Positions 33,005 through 46,057 are shown, counted from the stretch's first letter. The stretch is 64,000 bases of DNA from Beroe forskalii (GCA_011033025.1 WFMF01000001.1:2099755-2163754), one strand, 5' to 3'. The notes: generated by a model not told the origin, from the letters alone. Numbers and translations are program-made.

Positions 33005-36000
33005 GAAGGAGGAGCCCCAGCAGTGTGATCCACAGAGCACAGCAGGAGTCATCCAAGGGATGCCCTGCTCAACCACAACCTCTCCAGGTATCCCATAAGA
33101 TTGGTAATTTAATGAACATCATAGAATTCTCTGAAGTTTTAATCGGTGTCTCTAATTCGGGCTGTGGGTCAAAACCTGAAAACCAGATGCAATCCCAGGA
33201 GCATCCCAAAATTGAATTCAACCCTAACTCTTGGCAATTCCTTGCATTGTGAATTTAAAATTCCTCCTTTCAGTGGTTGGAGACAAGGAGACGCCAGTGT
33301 GTGCAGCCTGCAGGCTCCCCATAGAGGAGTCACTCCTGATGAGGGTTAATGAGGTCTTCTGGCACGAGAGGTGCCTGAGGTAGGAAATCTCTTGTCCAAA
33401 CGTCACGAATATTATACTACGTTTGGATGAAATAGAAAATTTCTTGGTAGCAAAAGGGTCCATTTTGGGCCATGAATTGAATGTGACATAAAAGAATGAA
33501 CCTACTTTATAAAACCCATTTTTATAATGACATTTTATCTATTTTTAGGTGCTGCCTGTGTAACGTGTTGCTGAGTGATTCGTGTTTCTTCGACAAGCAC
33601 CAGCGACTCTACTGCAAACTACACCACTACCAGAGGTATGAAAAGATGCGCAGGTAACACAGGAAGAAACCACTTCAAGCACGTGGAAACGCTATCAGAA
33701 ATTCTACTCGGAAATTCACAGCCTACATGAGACAGGAAAATATTCCTATTTCTGCGGATTTCTGCCCCTTACAAGAGGAAATACGCCCTTTTTTAATCGC
33801 ATTTCCCCTCCCCAGGATTCTAGAGGCCAGTTCTTGCTGCATCTGCAACGTGTCCATCAGTACCAACGATCTAGTCTACCAAGTATACGGGAGATTGTAC
33901 CACATCCGATGTTTTACTTGCTGCAGGTGCACAACAGCTCTCAGAAAAGGTACTGCGTTTCAAACACAAGGAATTAAACATCTTATCATTCATGCTCCTT
34001 ACACAAAATAGATATTGAGTTATAGCTTCCCATCATGTATCAAATCAAACTCTAGCTGTTTTAGTGTTTCAGCAAACAATGAACCCGTAGTCCGATGGCA
34101 GAAAAAGTGTAAAAAAAAGTTACTTTTGTTTCCAGGAGACGAGTACGTGTTGCATAGTAACGGTGATCTGATCTGTAAGACGTGTTCCCATGACGACTGT
34201 TTGCGAGGTGATCCCTACTTTGTGGACCCGGGGTGTCGGAGAGATAGGCGGGAGGTAAAGCGACCTCGCACGGTGCTATCGAGTGTGCAGAGGAAAGGTA
34301 GGGAGTTATTTTTTCTAATTATAGTGCTTAGTATCATCCTAATTTTCCTAATTTTCTCTGTGCAACAATTCCTGTACACTTGCACTGCACTGACTTGTTG
34401 CCGTATAGGAAAGGAAGGAAATCAATCGCAAATTATGTATGGTAGTGAAAGGGAATTTTCAAATGATTCAGCCTAGCTTACCAGTAAATCTTCAGTTTTT
34501 AAGGAAGCATTTGACCGGACTCCGCGACCTTGCCGGAAGGAGAGAGAAAAGCTGTCATCCCAGACAGGACTTAGTGTGAGAGTGGTTCAGGTGTGGTTCC
34601 AGAATCAACGAGCTAAGGTGGGTTTACAAACGTTGGATCTATGAAAAATGAAAATTAGTGATTCACACTGGAAATTGAACTTTAAGTGTCAGTGTATAGA
34701 TTGGGATGATGGGATAATTCTAAGGAAAATTCTAAGGATTGATTGTTTTTAAATACCTGAACAAATTTCAATATGTACAGAGATTTCATTTTTACAGAAA
34801 ATTATCCATGCAATGCTTAATAATTTATAAAATATAACGTTTAAGGTTGGAACAGAAACCACAATCATGGTTGAAAGTGGTAACTGGTAATTTGAAAATA
34901 AGAGGTGGGCAGTGGGCACAATATGTTATCTTCTTACGTAAATACCAACAGTAAGTTATGTAACCCCTTTCCCATCAAGGGATGGGCATGAATCATGACG
35001 TTATCATATAATACACAGAGTACAGACATCTAGTTCAACATTCGGCACTTCCAGTGAGCTCCCGAAGGTACAGGACTTGTTCCAGGGCTACTGTGGCACA
35101 GTGGCCCTGGCGACTGGGATCATCTGCATCGGGAGGTCCCAGAGTTTCTGTCTGGACCTCTTGCAGAACCGTCCCCCGTTCAGAAGCAGTTCAACATTCA
35201 GAGTTAGCAGACCGGAATCATGATTCTAGAATAAGATTATGTTACTAGAGTTGGATTCGACATATTCAAGAGTTGGATTCGACAGAGTTTAATAAAAGCT
35301 AGACTTCGCTTGCTCTCTGAACCGCAGATAATTATCTCTTTAGGAATGAGTCATTCAAAATATACTCAAACATGAAATGTCCTGATTTCCTGAGTCATGA
35401 CGGGTCTGAAGACTCAAACTGTCAGATAACCGCACTATAATCAGACTCCTGAAGACAGAATACGGAGATTTTTTTGTGGGATCGTTCCGGTGTTTCCCCT
35501 TGTTTTTGTATCATGGGGAGTCTCGGTGTCTTCATGGAAATTTTTAAGTATAGCCCCCGTTATGCACGGAAATTGGAATTAACGCTGGAGTTAAATCGTG
35601 CAATTATATTTTAGATTTTTTTAGACAGATTAAGAGTGGTATCATATTATGATGACAGAGAATGGCCAAACTGCTTCGGACTTTAAGATCGCGCCAGAAA
35701 TACTGTCATATCGATCAGTTAAAAAAGATGTCTGAAATACTTTTGAGGTTTAATGCTCACTTCAAGCCATCACAGAATTGCGGTATTCCCAATTTATTTT
35801 GAAACAGGGTGAAGATTTAGACTTTAGACTTGCGGGGACCATCGGAAGTAAGAAAGTAAGACTCATACGACTGGAAAGTAATACTTGAGATTAAGTCAGC
35901 CAGGTCTCAGAATGTTTTCTGTTCAGGTAAAGAAGTTAGCTCGCCGGAAGATGAACAAGCAGTCCAACAACTCAGATTCAGACGGAGAAGAAAGAGGTTT

Positions 36001-37282
36001 TAACAGAAAGGGTCGTTATTATTTTGATCAGAATTGGAGAATTCTTGAACTACTCAGTTACACACATTGTCTCAAATCGATTCGCCATGTTTATCAATCA
36101 TCAATCATCATGTATGCTGTTTTTATGCAAACTAATTTTTCAATTTTCCACAAAATCTTCACGGAAGATTTCCAATCACCGATAGAATCATAACATCATC
36201 CAGTTCCCTCTCTCAGGGGCGTATGAGAAAGTTCTGGGAGATGAGCACGTGACTTCCTCTGTGGAGGGATACCCGGACCCTGTCAAAGTGACGTCATCAA
36301 TAGACGAGTACCCCGATAGGATACTACCCTCGACTCCGCCTCACCAACTTAGCGCAGGTCAGTGGTCAGAGATATTGGTTTAATGAAGTTAATTTCATTT
36401 CTATCCATGTTATAAGCATTTCTATCCAAAAAGTGTCCTTCAACTTCTAAATCATTCGTTCAATTCGGTTCAATTCGGTTCTTTTCTTTTCATTCGGTTC
36501 TATTCTGTTCTATATTGTGATATTTGTGCATCCTCGTCTTCAATATTTACCAATATGTTCACTATCAGAGCACTCGTTTGGTTTGGGAGGTAACTCCCCA
36601 CCTACTCACGGAGTCAGTAAGACAGGAGGTGGGATCTACCACACTTCACATCAGTGTTCCTACATCAGCAACCAGGTGAGTAGAGAGATGTGGTTTTCAA
36701 GGTGGAGAGATGTAATGTGGTAGAATTAGTGACGTCATCATCATAGGTTGAAGTAACCAATTGATGCCCGATTTGGTCCAGATGGCCAAAGATTTAAATT
36801 TGATTTCGATTAAAAGTTCAATAAAGATTTCCCACTTACATCCCAGATTGTTGAATTCAATAATTGCTTGATAATTGAGGATTGCATGCCATTAACCCAC
36901 CCCCTCTTCCCCCCAGTCAGGAGTAGACCTCTCTCCGCCCCCATCCAGCGACGCCCCCTTCCTCCTCCCCCACTCACCCACCTCCCTCTTGACATCATCC
37001 TCCCTGATGACGTCATCAAAACCTGCAGCATTCCCCCACCACCACAGCATCCCTGCCTCATGTCAGCCGAGCATAATACCGATGTTAGAGCAACCTTTTG
37101 ATGGGTTGAGGGGTGAAAAGTCCTTTGATGGGAGGGGAGGTTCACCGTTTGAGAAGAGGGGGTATTTAATGGAGGGTTTGCAGAAAGTGGACTCTTTTGG
37201 GGTAGTGCAGGGTACTATCATACGGACTCACAGACAGGACTATAAGGAGAGTAGCAAGCGACCGATTACCGTTTCTTTATAA
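33003..37282 (+). CDS. LIM-homeodomain transcription factor, LMX1 subfamily
   Basis: Ten in-frame exons: 33003-33087, 33274-33379, 33549-33635, 33816-33949, 34136-34297, 34496-34617, 35927-35996, 36217-36357, 36569-36675 and 36917-37282, about 459 aa. LIM1 starts at residue ~38 (CAAC...HERC...CCLC). LIM2 starts at ~99 (CCIC...HIRC...CCRC) and continues in [17 protein letters not shown]. The homeodomain, ~177-238, runs from [13 protein letters not shown] through [19 protein letters not shown] and VWFQNQRAK to VKKLARRK. The sequence around CRK.RE.L...[24 protein letters not shown] is diagnostic of LMX1A/LMX1B over other LIM-homeodomain classes. An intron splits the homeodomain at QRAK|V. The C-terminus is Pro/Ser-rich with a repeated SFDG/PFDG word. 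The family controls dorsal patterning and neuron identity. No frame breaks. The start has an in-frame stop 17 codons upstream. Confidence 0.93.
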
Positions 37283-38496
37283 TTCCGGTTTCGGTTGGCC
37301 AAAAACGCCCGGTTGACCGTTTTTCGGTTTCGGTTCGGTTTATAACCTGTCGTCTCTTATCTTAGGAGAGGGAAGTAGATAATTGAAAAATCGTCAATCC
37401 TGTATTAGGAAAATGGGCGACCAGATTTACATCAAACTTTTGTCTTGTTATCGTGATCGAAATTATTATGAAATATGAATGAAAGCAATTTTCCGTTGTT
37501 GACCCTTTGGAAGTTTTATGCTGAACTGATATTAGCAATGCTGATACTATGCTTCAATCAATTAATTTAAAAAGATTTGTTTTATTTTCAATTAATATTT
37601 CTGTCATTCTTGTTGACAACTGATCAATGGAACCAACCAAATTAGCTTTAGAACTGTTTATTTTGAACAAAGTTCAATTAGATGCCATTGTAGTACATCC
37701 CTTAGCTAAACTTTATCATTAGCACTTAGCTACAAGATTTTATAAGTTCAGATTGAGATAAATGATAATCAGAGTGGTCTTTGTATTGCGATACCCAAAA
37801 GTACTTACTTTCTTTAGTGCACGTCATGAAAAGTTTCATGAAAATTATGCAACCTGCGCGCATAGGAGGAAATTGACTGCATATAAAATTTTATAATCAT
37901 TGCACCGATAACATCCAACGATCTTAAAAGTTAAATCCACCCATCTTTGATATATCAGATCAATGGCATTGTTTGATCAATGGCATTGTGATCAATGTGA
38001 TCAATTGATCAATGTGATCAATTTGATCAATGGCATTGTGTATACTTCGTGATATGAACTCATACAGCTGTACCTAGCACTGCAGCCTGGTATCGTTTAT
38101 AAGAACATAGCTATGTGATAACAATTGATACAGCTGCAGATAATTACTTGATCATAAGACAGTTGGAGTATTGCACAACAACCAGGATCCATCATATCCC
38201 ACTACTTCACACTTCACAACTCTATTAATCCACCAGGCACTATCAATCCAGGCCACCAGGCTCCATCAATCCACCAGGCACATCATATCCCACAATAGTT
38301 CCCCATTCATCAGTTCCACCTGGTATCAAAATACTCAGCCATTTCATCAATTTCGCTACGCTAAACCCTGATATTTGATAATGACTTCACAGTTCACACC
38401 CAATCGCTTACATTCCCTCTCCGGTGAACGGACATTTCATCTCACGACACTTCATCTCGCAATATGTCAACTCTACGCAAAGTAAAGGGACTGGGT

Positions 38497-38520
38497 AAGG
38501 GTTAGGGTTAGGGTATGGGT
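38497..38520 (+). repeat. Short interstitial telomere-like run
   Basis: AAGGGTTAGGGTTAGGGTA contains two full TTAGGG units plus degenerate flanks, followed by a further decayed series (GGTTACGGTTCGGTTAGAG) to about 38,570. Confidence 0.6.
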
Positions 38521-38766
38521 CAGAGATAGTGTTCCGGTTACGGTTCGGTTAGAGTTATGGTTAGGGTCAGAACAGGGATATGCATTGTCCTGAGATGAAA
38601 TGTCGTACACCTTCCTTCCCACCCTATCAGTCTATCAGGAGATAAGATCCTTGTCAGGCTTCATATCTCACGGTTAAATTACAATTCATTAATATTGCCG
38701 TACATTATCAACACCAATTAATATATCAGTATTAGCTTACCCGTAAGATCCCAAAATTACAGCATG

Positions 38767-38855
38767 ACATTGACCAATCAGCGTACGAATTTATAGTCAA
38801 CACGCGCGCTGATTGGTCAATGTCAAATCAACACGCGCGCTGATTGGTCAATGAC
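38767..38855. repeat. Short palindromic CCAAT-bearing element, copy 2 with an extra right arm
   Basis: ATTGACCAATCAGCGTACGA on the left faces CGCGCTGATTGGTCAAT. The right arm, with ~12 bases before it (CAACACGCGCGC), is repeated once more at 38,828-38,852. Same family as 21,944-22,000. Confidence 0.7.
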
Positions 38856-39559
38856 ACTTGAACCCGTGGGATTAAACTAAACATTATATCATCTGAAATA
38901 TGTAATATTAACCGAAGGCGTGTTCCACGATTTCACATGTTTTCGTTGTGATTCCCATCATTCCTCATATGAGTCTTGGAATGTGAATATAGGTACTTTA
39001 TATGCCGAATCTGTCATATTGATAGAGTTTCAATGACGTCATTATCATTGCTTAGAGTGGTGTATTGATAACGCAAACTCGCCCGTCTACCTTCCTCAGT
39101 ATATAATTTTATATGTTATCTCTGGAGTACTCCTTTATAACATACATACTCTCTCGTTCTTGGCTTCATTTCGACATATGGTATATTTTCCCTTATCGTA
39201 CGAAAGTAGCATGATATGACTTCATCAGCTCACCATTCAAAACCATGATAATGACGTCACTATCAACCGTGTTTCTTCTCTTCTTACGAATTTGAATGTT
39301 CGAGGCATAGTTCCATGGTCGTATTTCCGTTAATAATTTTACCGTGGGAGTTTCGTTACTGGTTGTATACGAACAATACATTTATAAGATGACATCATTA
39401 TCATGAATTAACGTATTAAATTGATGACGCCCCATCGCCTATTTTACACATCGAATCACATGTTTTTATGTTTGTTACTGATATGATATGAGTAGGCACT
39501 GACGGAGCCTGGTGTATTTCCTGTCTCTTCCAAAGAAAACACCTACTTCCTTTTTCCCA

Positions 39560-39850
39560 CATATTTCATTTTTTCCTGTGCTTTTTGCAATTAGTTATGA
39601 TGTCATTTCATGTTGAACTTGAGAACATGGTTATATACGTTACGTAACCATAACTTTTGAAAAAAGTGAGAAATATTTGTTGGATTTGGTGGCTGACTCG
39701 AAAAATTATTGAAGCAACTTCCAACTAATTTCACTTTTCCTGTCTTTCAGTGTTTTTTGCAATATCGGTTCTGACATCATTTCATGTTGAACTTGAGAAC
39801 CTATTTTATGCTACCGTTCATGCATTACGTAATGCGTTACCAACTTATGA
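39560..39850. repeat. Diverged direct duplication (~180-bp spacing)
   Basis: The word series TTTTTGCAAT, TCATTTCATGTTGAACTTG, GAGAAC and TTACGTAA occurs at 39,583-39,660 and again at 39,757-39,850 in the same order. Confidence 0.7.
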
Positions 39851-40197
39851 AAAACAACTCAGATACATATTTTGTAATTTAATTTCTTATTTTCAATTGT
39901 TTGGGGTTTGGAGTTTTCATTATTTCTCGAACAGCCTGCGCTAATCGTCTTGAGCCGATCTATGTTTTTTGCAATTTACATTCCCGCTACTCGTATATTG
40001 TAAGTTTGAATGAAGCATAAACCCCCTCACATTTGATGTTGCTAAACTGATAAACACTGGGCGGAACCTGAGGTTTACATAATAAGGCATCATCTTCTCA
40101 ACTTGAGCGGGTTTATGCACTATTAATTCTTTAGCAAGGCGAGGCCTGAAAGTGTTTAAATAATACAATCTATAGTATTTGTTTTGTTTTTTGAGAA

Positions 40198-43100
40198 ATG
40201 ACTCACCCAAGAATGAATCCCGGAGTTTCACTTGCTTTCCTCTGTTTGTCATGCCTCATCCTCAGCATCTCTTCTTTTGACGAATCGATCTATAATGGGT
40301 AATTTATCAATTAGAATAAAAATTGTCACGCGAAATTTCGTATAAAATTTCAATAATTTCCTTCCACAATGTGGACAATGGTTTCATCTTAAATTCTAAA
40401 CATTATCTTCAAGATAAAAAATCTTCCAGATTTCCCCGGTGGTTAGGGATAATCCCAATAATAACTTCTCCCTCGGCAGGGACAAGGTCTACCGAGTGAG
40501 CCTGGAGAAGAAATCCTACTTAAAAAGGGCAGCTGCGTTCTACAGGCAGACCAGACACGTTCTGAGTTAACACTTAGTCAAACGCAAGGAAATATTTTAT
40601 TTTTCATCACAATTGTAGCCTCTTTCTGGAAGTAAAACCTGCTGACCTGGATTTGTATATTTTCTAAAAAATGAATTTCTATATGGCCGGTTGAGCAGTG
40701 AGATTTCATTTCGTTTCTCAAATCTCAACCAAGGAAAGAAAAGTTTGAAAAATCAAGATAAATGAATCTTAACTTAAAACCTCCCTCCCTCCCCCTCCCA
40801 AAGAAAATTTGAAAACCTAACATACCCCCTTCCCCAGCTGGACTACTGGGCAGTAGACCTCCATCTGGGTGGGTATCTGGACTTCAGACTAACACCCGGA
40901 CAAACCCAATACCTGGAGATGCTGGGTAATCTGCCTGTCACGGTGAGGATTGAGAATGTGGCGGAGTTACTGATGCAACAAGCCGTCACTACACGCTCCA
41001 GGTGGGAGGATAGGGAGGTGTTGTCATGGTAACAAGTATAGTGTTGTCATAACAACATGCAGTTTTGTTGTCATGTCACCATGTTGTCATAACAACCCCT
41101 CCCCAGGACTCGCCGAGACATCTCCTTCTCCTACACGTCCTAAAACAGCGCAGCAAGTGCACTGTTGTCACAGCAACATGTTTGTTGTCAGGGTGTTGTC
41201 ATGATGTTGTCATGGTGTTGTCATAACAACCCCCTCCCCCAGGACTCGCCGAGACATCTCCTTCTCCTACACCTCCTACAACAGCGCAGCAAGTGTAGTG
41301 TTGTCACAGTATCATGCAGTGTTGTCATGGTGTCATGATGTTGTCATGGTGTTGTCATAACAACCCCCTCCCCCAGGACTCGCCGAGACATCTCCTTCTC
41401 CTACACGTCCTACAACAGCGCAGCAAGTGTAGTGTTGTCACAGTATCATGCAGTGTTGTCATGGTGTCATTGTGTTGTCACCATGTTGTCATAACAACCC
41501 CTCCCCCAGGACTCGCCGAGACATCTCCTTCTCCTACACGTCCTACAACAGCGCAGCAAGTGTAGTGTTGTCACAGCAACATGTTGTGTTGTCATGTTGT
41601 CAGGGTGTTGTCATGATGTTGTCATTGTGTTGTCATAACAACCCTCTCTCCCCAGGACTCGCCGAGACATCTCCTTCTCCTACACCTCCTACAACAGCGC
41701 AGCAAGTACACTCCGGGAACTGTACCGGTTGGCAGGGGAGTATCCCAGCCTCGTTAAGCTGGTGACAGTTGGTGCATCACACCAGGGCAGACCGTTGCTA
41801 GTACTGGAGATATCCGTACGTGATAACCTTAGAACTAGTGTTGTCATGGTGTTGTCATGGTTGATTGCAGTGTTGCCATGTTAACTGAGTTCGTCATTGA
41901 CATATTTTAAACTTTATCTTTTGGTGGGACGTTTCAAATTGTGTTTAGAGATCGCAAAAAAACATGTGATAACAATATTCCTCATCAGGGAACGAGCAAT
42001 GACACGGCTAAGAAAGAGGACAAGTCGCTAGTTTGGGTGGATGGGGGTATTCACGCTAGGGAGTGGATCACAGTAGCTTCCACCATGTTCTTTGTAAAAG
42101 AGGTTTAACGAGATTATTCATCTAAGACTAGAGAATTCTTACAATAGATTGATCTCGTGATGACAGTTATTGTCCTTAGACCCTCAGAAACCGAAAATAT
42201 CGAGTTCAAATAGATTATTTAATATGCATGACTGTCAATGATTCACATCAGTAATGAAAACAGTAACACTGACTTCTCATCCATCCACAGCTCCTGGCTA
42301 GCTATGGAACAGACAACCAAACTACAAAGTTGCTAAACGAGAAGACGCTGGCTATCATGCCTCTGGCCAATCCTGACGGATATGCCTACTCCTGGAATGT
42401 CAGTATCCAAGTAGCAAGTAAATCTTTTGACATGGTAAAAGTTCTTTTGAATCGAAAATTTTCGCCGTTGAAGAACATTGGCACGAAGGGGGCCAGGCAA
42501 CGTCTGGCAACGATAAACAACTCCCTCGTAACAGTTATAAATTTCTACCTACTAATTCCTACCTCGGGCTTATTTTTCTATTTCCAGAGTGAACGATTGT
42601 GGAGAAAGAACAGAGCGCCAACTCCAGTTCTGTGGTGTCAAGGAGTAGATCTGAACAGGAACTTTGACGTCAACTTCGGAGGTAAGCCAGAAGAGAATCT
42701 AGCTTCCAGAGTTGCATGGAAATAGTATTCTTGACACCACCCTACCTTGATATCACTCCGCTGCACTCTGACACCCCGTCACCTTGACACCACCCTATTT
42801 TGACACCACTCAATCTTGACACCCCTGTACTGTGTACCTTGACACCACATTAAACTCTCAGGACACGGTTCAAGTGATTTCTCATGCTCAGAGATATACA
42901 GCGGACCTAACGCCTTCTCTGAAAACGAATCTCACGGGATTGCAAAGTGAGTTTTGTACACATGAATAACAATTAAGTTCTCTCAGATTTAGGTTCAAAT
43001 TTCATGGCCTACGCGGTTTTATCTCGCGACAGAATATCCATTTCGGCCACCATTAATTCCCATGACTTCCTCAATCCCCGCCCCCTTGAAACACAATATA

Positions 43101-44488
43101 AATCTATTCCTTTAAACCCTTTCTCACTTCCCAGGTACCTGTCGTCTTACAGACACCAACTTCTGGCATACTTCTCCCTCCACTCCTACGGACAGATGTG
43201 GCTGACCCCCCTCAGCTACACCAGGAAGAAAGTCAGTGATAGGTCACATCACGTGAGTCATAGGCCTTGGTCACGTGAGTTATGTGAAGTCTTGATTGAG
43301 CTGATTTTCAGTGCAATGTTATGTGAAGTCATGATGAAGCGATTGCTATGTTGTTGTTTGAAAATGGGTGCCCGGTGCATGATACCAACAATCACACTAG
43401 TTAACCCCAGATTTCACTACTTCCAATTGGGCGATTCGTCCAACATTAATTCCAAGCATTTATTGATCTGGCATTCCACAGCTGGGGGTTGCTGAGTTCG
43501 CCACAAAGTCCATCAAGTCTCAAACCGGACACAAGTACACCTACGGACCAGCGACTAGCCTCATGTGTGAGTAAACACTGCAAAAAACGTATTGCGGAGA
43601 TCTTGGAGACCACCAAAATTAATATTCTTCACCGATGATCATTCTAAACCATGAAATTGTCGTTATGGACTTTGCCACCACTCAACCATATCTTTAACCG
43701 CATCACTTTCCCTAAAACTATTAAGTTTTAACTTTTTAACGAATCTCCTCATTCTACTTCACCCCTCAGACATGACCTCTGGAGACTCCTCGGATTGGGT
43801 GTACGCTGAGTTGAACTGTTCCCACGCTTACGGGATAGAACTCTCTGACAACGGCAGGTTGGTTCGATGAAGAGACAATGAGAGGGGTAGGAAACCTTAG
43901 AAAGTCCATGACAATCTTGTAAATCAGTAAATTTTCTGCTGCATTCATCCGCAGATAAACGCGAATGCATAAATAGGACGTAAATTTACGGACATAAATT
44001 TACGGACGTAAATTTCCCTCCAAACTTTAATTTGAACACACTTACTCCATTTTCCAAACACCCACTAAATTTCATCCCTTCAGGCACGGTTTCCTGCTCC
44101 CAGAAAGCCACATTCCCTCCGTTGGAAAAGACGTTCTGACGGGAGTCCTGGCGGCAGTGGACTACATCACTTCAAACCACGAGAATGACGCGGAGTCCGT
44201 GAGGAAAAGGTACAGCCGTAGCAAAAAAAACTGGTTACAATTTCGCAATAAATCTGGTTGCGGTTTCGGTTGGCTAAAAACGTCGTTGTTTCCCTAATAA
44301 CGGTTAATTGCGAAATAAAATATTCGGTTAAGGTCTCGGTTGTCTAAAAACGCACGGTTCACCAGTATTTCGGTTTTGGTTCGGCTAACCGGTCGTTTCC
44401 TACTAGGTACAGGAAACCGAAAAGAAGGTACCCAGAGAAGGGTAGCAAGTATCAGAACAGATGGGGCATTGGGGGCAAGAACGGATGA
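40198..44488 (+). CDS. Secreted M14 metallocarboxypeptidase (procarboxypeptidase A/B type)
   Basis: Thirteen in-frame exons: 40198-40298, 40480-40558, 40838-41001, 41656-41815, 41989-42102, 42291-42398, 42588-42681, 42862-42946, 43135-43252, 43482-43566, 43770-43857, 44084-44209 and 44407-44488, about 467 aa. An N-terminal signal peptide (SLAFLCLSCLILSISS) is followed by a propeptide (GDKVYRVSLEKKSY...) and the catalytic domain. Zinc ligands are HARE (His, Glu) and the His in SLHSYGQMW. Substrate residues equivalent to Arg127 (LWRKNR), Asn144-Arg145 (DLNRNFD) and Tyr248 (LMYMTSGDSSDW) are present, as is the catalytic Glu270 (GIELSDNGRHGFLLP). The specificity position 255 appears to be Ser, neither the Ile of A-type nor the Asp of B-type enzymes, so the preferred C-terminal residue is unclear. 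A basic tail of ~28 residues (RYRKPKRRYPEKG...) extends beyond the usual end. The first 50-odd bases of exon 4 are tandemly copied in intron 3. Confidence 0.92.
41065..41711. repeat. ~135-bp tandem repeat x5 carrying intron end, acceptor and start of carboxypeptidase exon 4
   Basis: Copies of CCCAG|GACTCGCCGAGACATCTC start at 41,107, 41,243, 41,377, 41,510 and 41,656. Each continues about 55 bases into exon 4 (to GCAGCAAGT). The first four then change to GTGTTGTCA-rich intron sequence; only the last runs on into the full exon. Every copy has an intact pyrimidine tract and AG acceptor. GTTGTCATAACAAC palindromes recur between copies. Confidence 0.92.
42725..42860. repeat. TTGACACCAC minisatellite in carboxypeptidase intron 7
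   Basis: Seven irregular copies of a 14-19-bp unit with core TTGACACC. The same TGACACC core recurs as an unrelated-looking array at 48,040-48,200. Confidence 0.7.
44260..44400. repeat. CGGTTTCGGTT repeat in last carboxypeptidase intron
   Basis: Contains CGGTTTCGGTTGGCTAAAAA and a second diverged copy (GGTCTCGGTTGTCTAAAAA) followed by CGGTTCACC. Related in order to 37,293-37,345 just after the LMX stop, so it is a dispersed repeat. Confidence 0.6.
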
Positions 44489-46057
44489 TGAAAGGAGGGA
44501 GGAGGTGGAAGAGGAATGGATTTAGGATGTCATGATATCTCTGAGATGAGGAGTGAGGACTGGACTTTTAAATATGCGTTCTCAAACGTTTCATAATCGC
44601 TGGAGGCCATGCAGCGCAAGAGAATGAGGAAGAGACGCGATGGATGATTTTGAGTTCAAGGAAGATTGAAACGTGCCGCACTTTGTATTTGATGTAAATA
44701 TTTTGGTATCAAATAGTCAAAATAACAAAATGTTAAATTGACTCGGCAAAGTGCGAAAGTGTTGTTGTTTTTCTCGTTACGGACCCTTTATTATAAGATG
44801 AACGGTAATCAACCGAAAGTTCAAACGAAATTGTATTATATATTAACCAAAAATATTTATTCTACCCGCAATGTTATATTTATTATTTGTCACGAAACTT
44901 GACATTGTTCACATTTTACGAAATCAGCTAGAGGGGTTTTCAATGATTACGCGAAAGGTTTTTGTCACTATACACCTACCTACTGTATACTCTCATATGA
45001 TGGGGCGGGGGGGGGGGGGGTTAACGGCGGCGGGGTTGTTGAAATCGGCAAAATTTGATATCGGTCCATTACTTACTGGCTGATAGTGAGGGAAGTGGTT
45101 GACAGATGGAGTGGATCCATGACTTGAGGGGGAGTAGATGGGAATTGGGTGAATCCATGCTTCCGTGACTTGAAGGGTAGTAGATGAGTGAATGTCTTGA
45201 AGTTGACTCCCGTGGACTTACAAACAGAACATCCTAGTGGAAGTAGTGGGGGTTAATGAGGGAACTGGAAATGTAAGTTGAAAAGTGTCTTTGAATCACA
45301 ACAATCTAAAATGAGAATTGAAATGATCAAGCCTTGGCATATGTTATTATCTTGATTGATTTCAACGAGTTGATGAAGATTTAAAGCAGTAAAACAGTAG
45401 GTTAATTTGGTATGAACTAGTAAAATGGTGAACGATAGTAAACAATAATTGAAATTAATAAGATTTCAAATTATGAAATTCGACTCATACACTATTTAAT
45501 ATTATAATATGTGAAAACTTGAATAAAACATACGAGCATATTTATATAAAGAAAGATTAATTTTATTGTTAAATTTAAACTATTGAACATGTTTGATATT
45601 AGAGTTGATGGAGATACTTCAAAATAGTTTGCCATCCTTCCATTCAACCAAAATATATAAAAGTGAAACACGATATCATTAATTGCTTCAACTCAATAAC
45701 AAGTACCTATAATTGGTAACTATAATGCCAGAAAATGGCAATTTAAAGAGCAGTTTATCATTGAAAAAACAAATAACTATTTAGTAATTATATTATGACT
45801 ACAGGGTATAAAAGACAGTATTATTTCTGATGGTGAAAGAAAGGCCAAGTACTCCAGAGTCTTCAATTCTGAGAATCTGAAATGTGTTCGTTGATCAACA
45901 AAAATCTTTGAATTATTGTAGACCCCTAAGTGAAACCTCTACAATAAACCCTTGAATTACTTTAGAACCCTAAGTGAAACCCCATACGCACATCAGGCAA
46001 AAATGTGAGTTCAATTGCGATTAAAAATCGATTGATTAACCTCCAACAAACCTTAAA
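44489..46057. other. Convergent intergenic region
   Basis: Separates the 3' ends of the plus-strand carboxypeptidase and the minus-strand CCCH gene. Holds a poly-G run at 45,003-45,020 and an AATAAA at 45,521. No gene recognised. Confidence 0.4.

Larger units (their letters stand above)
37283..40197. other. Intergenic region between LMX and carboxypeptidase genes
   Basis: Just past the LMX stop, 37,283-37,345 has CGGTTTCGGTT-rich sequence related to 44,260-44,400. 37,960-38,040 is a GATCAAT-rich irregular repeat. 38,497-38,520 is a short telomere-like run. 38,767-38,855 holds palindromic CCAAT elements. 39,030-39,260 has TGACGTCA-centred repeats. 39,560-39,850 is a diverged duplication. No gene recognised; the minus-strand 103-codon frame at 39,941-40,252 overlaps the next gene and matches nothing I know. 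Confidence 0.45.

Noticed and set aside
39941..40252. 103-codon minus-strand frame ending in the first exon of the carboxypeptidase.
   Set aside because: It is antisense to a well-supported signal-peptide exon and resembles no family.
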